Below, piece after piece: positions 59,393-64,000 of a stretch of 64,000 bases of DNA. A model generated the notes under the pieces. It did no database searches and was not told where the DNA came from. It saw only the letters and a list, made by a program, of their open reading frames with translations. This DNA is from Antrihabitans stalagmiti (lineage in GTDB: Bacteria; Actinomycetota; Actinomycetes; Mycobacteriales; Mycobacteriaceae). A program made the position numbers and the translations under genes. Each line of letters starts with the position of its first letter. The first letter of the stretch is position 1. The DNA lies in assembly GCF_016482825.1 (NCBI RefSeq), contig NZ_JAEMNV010000001.1, positions 620,001-684,000 on the forward strand. The letters are read 5' to 3'.

Positions 59393-60394
59393 GTGATCGT
59401 CGAAACCCTCTCCGCAATCGCCGACCTCCCCATCGTTCGCGACATCGTCGGCACCGACTCGAAGCCGCTGGCGAACCGACGGGTCGTCATCACCGGTGCG
59501 TCGTCCGGCATCGGAGCGGCAGCAGCAATCCAGATCGCCGAGGCCGGCGGCACGCCGATCCTCGTCGCCCGCAGCCTCGACAAGCTGACCGAGGTCAAGG
59601 AGACCATCGAAGCAGCGGGTGGAACCGCCTTCGTCTACAGCTGCGACGTCACCGACGCAGAATCGGTCACCAACCTCGTCGCCACTCTCGTTGCAGAGCA
59701 CGAGTCGATCGACATGCTCGTCAACAACGCAGGACGCTCGATTCGACGGTCTCTTGCGCTGTCCCACGACCGCTTCCACGACTTCGAACGCACCATGGCA
59801 CTCAACTACTTCGGCGCAGTTCGATTGATCATGGAACTGCTCCCCCACATGCGCCGACACGGCTTCGGCCACATCGTCAACATCTCGTCGATCGGCGTGC
59901 AGACCAACACACCCCGCTTCGCCGCCTACGTTGCATCCAAGTCTGCACTCGACGCATTCAGCCGCGTCGCGGCGAGCGAGGTCCACGGCGACGGTGTCAC
60001 CTTCACCACCATCCATATGCCCCTCGTCCGCACTCCGATGATCGCACCGACATCCATGTACGACGCGTTCCCGACACTCTCCCCCGACGAGGCAGGCGAA
60101 ATGGTGCTGCGCGCACTCGTCAAGCGCCCCAAGGAAATCGGAACACCGATCGGCACGCTCGGCGAGCTCACCTACACACTTGTCCCCGGCGTGGTCGACC
60201 GAATCCTCAACAAGGCCTACGACGTCTTCCCGGATTCGCATGCCGCTCAGGGTGTTACACCGATCTCCGACGAAGCCGGCAAGCCGAGTAGCCGAACGAA
60301 GGCAATCGCCAAGGCGTCGATTGCACTGACCGATCAGCCGCTGTCCCGTGGCGCAAAGCGGATGGTCCGGTTGCTGCCGGGCATCCACTGGTGA
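59393..60394 (+). CDS. short-chain dehydrogenase/reductase (lipid-type)
   Basis: A 333-aa SDR with TGASSGIG at residues 34-41, NNAG, NISSIG with the catalytic Ser, and YVASK. The 30-residue N-terminal lead and long C-terminal tail (RTKAIAKASIALTDQPLSRGAKRMVRLLPGIHW) match SDRs related to fatty-acyl-CoA reductase C-terminal domains in actinomycetes. The GTG at 59393 has AGGAG upstream. First gene of an SDR-SDR-hydrolase operon facing a TetR repressor. Confidence 0.85.
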   Translation: MIVETLSAIADLPIVRDIVGTDSKPLANRRVVITGASSGIGAAAAIQIAEAGGTPILVARSLDKLTEVKETIEAAGGTAFVYSCDVTDAESVTNLVATLVAEHESIDMLVNNAGRSIRRSLALSHDRFHDFERTMALNYFGAVRLIMELLPHMRRHGFGHIVNISSIGVQTNTPRFAAYVASKSALDAFSRVAASEVHGDGVTFTTIHMPLVRTPMIAPTSMYDAFPTLSPDEAGEMVLRALVKRPKEIGTPIGTLGELTYTLVPGVVDRILNKAYDVFPDSHAAQGVTPISDEAGKPSSRTKAIAKASIALTDQPLSRGAKRMVRLLPGIHW

Positions 60395-60441
60395 CCAGAA
60401 CTCTTCCAGCATTCCGAATACCCGAACCGAAAGAGAAGACA

Positions 60442-61263
60442 ATGAAGAACGTTGCAGGCAAGAAGGTCCTGATCACCGGTGCGGCCATGGGAATGGGCAA
60501 GATGTACGCCCAACTCGCGGTCAAGGAACGCGCCGCCGAAGTGATCCTGTGGGACATCAACGAATCCGCCCTCGAGGAGACCGCAGCCGGTCTTCGCGGA
60601 GCCGGCGGCAGCGTGACGACCTACGTCGTCGACGTCGCTGATCGTATGCAGATCGAAAAGGCAGCAGCCGCAGTGCGTGCCGATGTCGGCGACCCCGACA
60701 TCGTGTTCAACAATGCCGGTGTCGTCCGTGGCAATTCCTACTTCTGGGAAACGGACAACGCCCGCGACACCGAGTTCACGATGAAGATCAATTCGCTCGC
60801 ACCGATGTTCATCGCCCGCGAGTTCCTTCCCGCAATGATCGCTTCGGGCAACGAATCCCGGCTGATCAACGTCGCGTCGGCCGCAGGCTTGTCGGCCAAC
60901 CCCCGCATGGCGTCGTACTGCGGATCCAAATGGGCAGCGGTCGGGTGGTCCGATTCCGTTCGGCTGGAACTCGATCAGGCCGGTCACCATCACGTCAAGG
61001 TGACCACAGTGTGCCCGTACTACATCAGCACCGGAATGTTCGAGGGTGCGAAATCGGCTCCGCTGCTTCCGATCCTGAAGCCCGAGGACGTCGTCGACGA
61101 GGCCTGGAAGCACATGAAGAAGGGTTCGCCCTTCGTCATCCTGCCCAAGACCGTCATGCTCGGCGAGGCCTTCAAAGTGCTGCCGACAAGCGTGCGCGAC
61201 TTCGTCGCAGGTCGCGTCCTCGGAATCTACAAGACGATGGACGACTTCACCGGACGCAAGTAG
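60442..61263 (+). CDS. short-chain dehydrogenase/reductase
   Basis: A 273-aa SDR with TGAAMGMG at residues 12-19 (Met in place of the usual Ile in GIG), NNAG, and YCGSK. Start: ATG at 60442 with AGAGAAG upstream; the open frame to 60391 overlaps the previous stop. The C-terminal GEAFKVLPTSVRDFVAGRVLGIYKTMDDFTGRK is typical of actinobacterial SDRs that act on long-chain or lipid substrates. Second gene of the operon. Confidence 0.85.
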   Translation: MKNVAGKKVLITGAAMGMGKMYAQLAVKERAAEVILWDINESALEETAAGLRGAGGSVTTYVVDVADRMQIEKAAAAVRADVGDPDIVFNNAGVVRGNSYFWETDNARDTEFTMKINSLAPMFIAREFLPAMIASGNESRLINVASAAGLSANPRMASYCGSKWAAVGWSDSVRLELDQAGHHHVKVTTVCPYYISTGMFEGAKSAPLLPILKPEDVVDEAWKHMKKGSPFVILPKTVMLGEAFKVLPTSVRDFVAGRVLGIYKTMDDFTGRK

Positions 61264-61310
61264 AGCTCCGCCCCCAACACCGAACGACTCAGCGCAGCAG
61301 GGACTTTCAG

Positions 61311-62381
61311 ATGACTCTCGCACTCGTGGCACCGCAGACCGATACCAACCGATTCTCCGACGCAGTCGCCAACGCCGGCAGTAAATTGCTCTACCACGGG
61401 GTCGCGGATCTGCGACGGTCCCCGCGCACACTGATCGACCTCGGTCCGCAGCGTGCTGTGTATCGGTATCAGCCGACCGCAGAGGTGCGATCGGGACCCG
61501 TTCTTCTCGTCCCACCGCTCGCTGTCGCGGACACGTGCTTCGATCTGCGACGCGGGTGCAGCCTGGTATCGCACCTCGTCGACGGCGGCCGGGCAACGTA
61601 CGTCGTCGACTACGGCCGGATCTCCTTCGACGACCGCCGCCTTGGCATGGAGCATTGGATCGACGACGTCCTTCCCGCAGCGATTCGGGCAGTCAGTGCC
61701 GATGCGGGCGGGCAGCCGGTGCATCTCGTGAGCTGGAGTCTCGGCGGTGTGTTCTGTCTGCTGACGGCAGCCGAGCACGCGGACTTGCCGATCGCGTCGA
61801 TAACGCCGATCGCGAGCCCAGTCGATTTCCATGCGGTCCCGATGGCGGCGCCACTGCTTCCGGTCGCGAAACTGACCGGCGGAGCCATCCTCACACAGCT
61901 GACTCGATTGCTCGGCGGCGCACCGAAGCCCATGGTGCAGAGGGCATTCCAGCTCAGTAGCGTGACGAGATATCTGACCAAGCCATTGACCGTCGCCACC
62001 AACCTGCACGATCGCGACTTCCTCGCGCAGATGGAAGCCGTCGACGAATTCACTCGGAACATGACGGCGTACCCGGCACGCACGTTCGGGCAGATCTATC
62101 AACGTCTGTTCCGGCACAACGATTTGGCGGACGGCACACTCGTACTGTCGGCAGGCAGAATCATCCGACTCGCCGACGTCACCGTGCCGGTCCTCGTCGT
62201 GGCAGGAAAGGGAGACACCATCGCACCGCTCGCGTCGGTCAACCGGGTGGTCGACCTGCTCACGGGTTCACCACGTGTGCGCTCGCGGGTTGCCCCCGGT
62301 GGGCATCTCGGTGTGCTGACCGGCAGGGCTGCCCAGACATCGACCTGGGCCTACCTGGACGAATTCCTCGATGAGGTCTAG
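61311..62381 (+). CDS. alpha/beta-hydrolase (PhaC/PhaB-like acyltransferase fold)
   Basis: A 356-aa protein with nucleophile elbow SWSLGG (Ser near 143), a PhaC-type lead (PVLLVPPLAVADTCFDLRRGCSLVSHLVDGGRATYVVDYG) and VAPGGHLGVLTG carrying the catalytic His. PHA-synthase-like hydrolases use Cys at the elbow; here it is Ser, so an esterase, lipase or acyltransferase is more likely. It is the last gene of the TetR-controlled operon and converges on the crotonase gene. Confidence 0.8.
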   Translation: MTLALVAPQTDTNRFSDAVANAGSKLLYHGVADLRRSPRTLIDLGPQRAVYRYQPTAEVRSGPVLLVPPLAVADTCFDLRRGCSLVSHLVDGGRATYVVDYGRISFDDRRLGMEHWIDDVLPAAIRAVSADAGGQPVHLVSWSLGGVFCLLTAAEHADLPIASITPIASPVDFHAVPMAAPLLPVAKLTGGAILTQLTRLLGGAPKPMVQRAFQLSSVTRYLTKPLTVATNLHDRDFLAQMEAVDEFTRNMTAYPARTFGQIYQRLFRHNDLADGTLVLSAGRIIRLADVTVPVLVVAGKGDTIAPLASVNRVVDLLTGSPRVRSRVAPGGHLGVLTGRAAQTSTWAYLDEFLDEV

Positions 62382-62393
62382 GGCGCTGCGGGC

Positions 62394-63155
62394 CTAGGTT
62401 CCGTGGCGCCCTGCGCCTGCCGCGAATCGACTTGCACCTTCGAAGGTCCCGTTTGCGAGAGAGATTGCGCCGTGGCGTAATTCGTTGAGGATGGCCTGGT
62501 CCTCGTCGAGTCCGTCTTGCTCGAGCAGCGACAGCCGATCCTGCCGCATACAGACCTGAGGAAGCGCGGCCAACTCGCGCCCGAGTTGTTGGGCCGCCGC
62601 CAGCGCGGTGCCCTTCGGAACCTTGCGATTGATGAGTCCGATTCGCAATGCTTCGTCTGCATCGACCGGTCTTCCGGTGAGAATCAGGTCCATCGCGACG
62701 CTGGTTCCGATCAACCGCGGCAACCGGACAGTGCCGCCATCGATCAGCGGCACACCCCAGCGCCGGCAGAAGACGCCGAGCACTGCGTCCTCTTCGGCGA
62801 CTCGCAGGTCTGCCCAGAGCGCGAATTCGAGACCACCCGCGACGGCGTAGCCATTGATCGCTGCGATCACCGGCTTGCCGAGCCGCATGCGGGTCGGCCC
62901 CATCGGCCCGTCGCCGTCGGGGGCGAAGCGGTTGCCGCCACCCGAACTGATCGCCTTCAGATCGGCTCCAGCGCAGAAAGTTCCACCCTCACCGGCAAAG
63001 ACTGCGACGGCGGCGTCCTCGTCCGCATCGAACGCCCGGAAAGCCGCTGCGAGTGCCTCTGCGGTCTCGCGATCGACCGCATTGCGCACCTCCGGTCGAT
63101 TGATCGAGATCGTCGTGACCGGGCCGTCGTGGCTGACCAGCACTGTTGTCGCCAT
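62394..63155 (-). CDS. enoyl-CoA hydratase/isomerase (crotonase) family protein
   Basis: A 253-aa crotonase: RPEVRNAVDRETAEAL, oxyanion loop AGEGGTFCAGADLKAI and GYAVAGGLEFALWADLRVAEEDAVLGVFCRRWGVPLIDGG. Start: ATG at 63155, just after the stop of the upstream crotonase at 63157, so the two are coupled. Substrate is an acyl-CoA of unknown chain. It converges on the hydrolase operon. Confidence 0.85.
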   Translation of the reverse strand: MATTVLVSHDGPVTTISINRPEVRNAVDRETAEALAAAFRAFDADEDAAVAVFAGEGGTFCAGADLKAISSGGGNRFAPDGDGPMGPTRMRLGKPVIAAINGYAVAGGLEFALWADLRVAEEDAVLGVFCRRWGVPLIDGGTVRLPRLIGTSVAMDLILTGRPVDADEALRIGLINRKVPKGTALAAAQQLGRELAALPQVCMRQDRLSLLEQDGLDEDQAILNELRHGAISLANGTFEGASRFAAGAGRHGT

Positions 63156-63156
63156 G

Positions 63157-64000
63157 TCAGGACTCGACTTTCGGTTCCGTCGCATCACGTGCTTCGAACT
63201 GCGCACGCTTCCAGTCGCCGTTGGGCTCGTCGCGCTCACGGACGGCTTCGCGGAAACCTACTGTGGCCGAGCGTAGTTGGAAGGCATAACCCTCGCGGGT
63301 GTGCCGCGAGACGCCGTCGAAGACGGTGCTGATCATCGCCGAGTTCGCGACGCCCTGCGCCAGCAGCACGCTGTTGAGTGCCAGCTTCGCCATCACCAAC
63401 TGGTTGATCGGCATTCGCGAAATACGTTCCAGCAGTGCCTCGGTCCGCTCGTCGAGTTGGTCGGCGGGCGGCGCCTCGACCGCGAGACCCCACTCCTCCG
63501 CCTGTTTGCCCGTCAAACAGTCACCGGTGAACAGCAACCGTTTAGCGCGTTGGTCTCCGAGCCGATGTGCCCACATTCCCGCAGCGGGGATGCCCCACAC
63601 CCGAGTCGGTGGGTAGCCGATCTTCGTGTCGTCGGCGCAGATGATCTGGTCGGCGTACAGCGCGATGTCTGTTCCACCCGCGATGGCGAAACCGTGGAGC
63701 TTGGCCACTGTCGGCTTGTTTGCGTGCAGCAGGCTGGCGAACCCCCGATTGAAGCGGCTCATCATGGCGTAGTCGACCATCGGATCCCACGTTCCCCATG
63801 GATTGTGGTTGCGGGCCTGCACCATCGGATCGAGGACAGTCCCCTCGGTGGAGGTCTGACCCGTCTCCGGATCCGCGCTGTTCTCTGCGAAGATCGACAG
63901 GTCGTATCCACCGCAGAAACCCTTGCCGCGTCCCGAGAGCACCATCACGTGGACCCGCGGATCCAGGTCGGCGCGTTCGACGGCAGCAGCGAGTTCGATC
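63157..64000 (-). CDS. enoyl-CoA hydratase/isomerase (crotonase) family protein, 5' end outside window
   Basis: The frame is open to the window edge; 281 codons including the stop are visible. Oxyanion loop MVLSGRGKGFCGGYDLSIF and GFAIAGGTDIALYADQIICADDTKIGYPPTRVWGIP mark the crotonase fold. A long insert (ENSADPETGQTSTEGTVLDPMVQARNHNPWGTWDPMVDYAMM) between the first oxyanion element and the second is unusual. In the place where the first paralogue has LEFAL, this one has TDIAL, so the two probably differ in acid catalyst and reaction. Confidence 0.8.
   Translation of the reverse strand, partial: IELAAAVERADLDPRVHVMVLSGRGKGFCGGYDLSIFAENSADPETGQTSTEGTVLDPMVQARNHNPWGTWDPMVDYAMMSRFNRGFASLLHANKPTVAKLHGFAIAGGTDIALYADQIICADDTKIGYPPTRVWGIPAAGMWAHRLGDQRAKRLLFTGDCLTGKQAEEWGLAVEAPPADQLDERTEALLERISRMPINQLVMAKLALNSVLLAQGVANSAMISTVFDGVSRHTREGYAFQLRSATVGFREAVRERDEPNGDWKRAQFEARDATEPKVES

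Noticed and set aside
59201-60442. Long N-terminal extension of the TetR gene
   Set aside because: It would cross the operator region and lie antisense to the SDR gene; the TetR domain starts normally at 59200.
1-64000. tRNA, rRNA, CRISPR arrays, insertion sequences, prophage
   Set aside because: Read for them by eye; no cloverleaf, spaced direct repeats, transposase or integrase motifs were found.

Overview
The window comes from a high-GC, mycolic-acid-type actinomycete, most likely Rhodococcus or a close relative (Nocardia/Mycobacterium side). The evidence is a fused HadA-HadB mycolate-type dehydratase, PapA-like acyltransferases, MGT-family glycosyltransferases of the Rv1524/Rv1526c kind, SigJ- and SigG-like sigma factors, a DUF222/13E12 HNH protein, a mycobacterial-type Tam methyltransferase and frequent GTG starts. 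No rRNA, tRNA, CRISPR array, transposase or phage gene was seen.

Region 1 (1-15230) is the most unusual part. An AfsR/SARP activator diverges from a PIG-L deacetylase. Then come two condensation-fold acyltransferases and a GT1 glycosyltransferase on the minus strand, a second GT1 on the plus strand, a GT2 glycosyltransferase with a DrrAB-type ABC exporter, and three tandem PapA-type acyltransferases. There is no PKS or NRPS. Together these look like a set for making, multiply acylating and exporting a glycolipid. A second GT1 locus (24140-27842: cytochrome P450, GT1, hydrolase) shares a short upstream motif with region 1.

Region 2 (15271-32218) is mixed metabolism and regulation: a DHDP-reductase-like gene with a CMD gene, a VOC protein, the HNH protein, an MFS pump with a divergent HxlR regulator and a perfect palindrome, exported proteins, Tam, MsrA, a methyltransferase/SigG-type pair, a nitroreductase and fused HadAB.

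Region 3 (32237-49142) holds a MoxR-VWA fusion, a HugZ-like protein, threonine aldolase, an XRE regulator diverging from a methionine aminopeptidase around paired operators, a Tat-exported flavoprotein coupled to an exported CrtC-like protein, a LysR/EamA pair, FUSC and MFS transporters, pirin and a TetR regulator.

Region 4 (49191-64000) is a run of regulator-catabolism modules: XRE-cupin/TetR/P450; TetR/FAD dehydrogenase/SDR with twin GATAC operators; HxlR/reductase; ECF41 sigma factor with its CMD partner; and a TetR with three GGTAC operators facing an SDR-SDR-hydrolase operon that ends against two crotonases, the last running off the window. Most regulatory sites listed are inferred from symmetry and position only.
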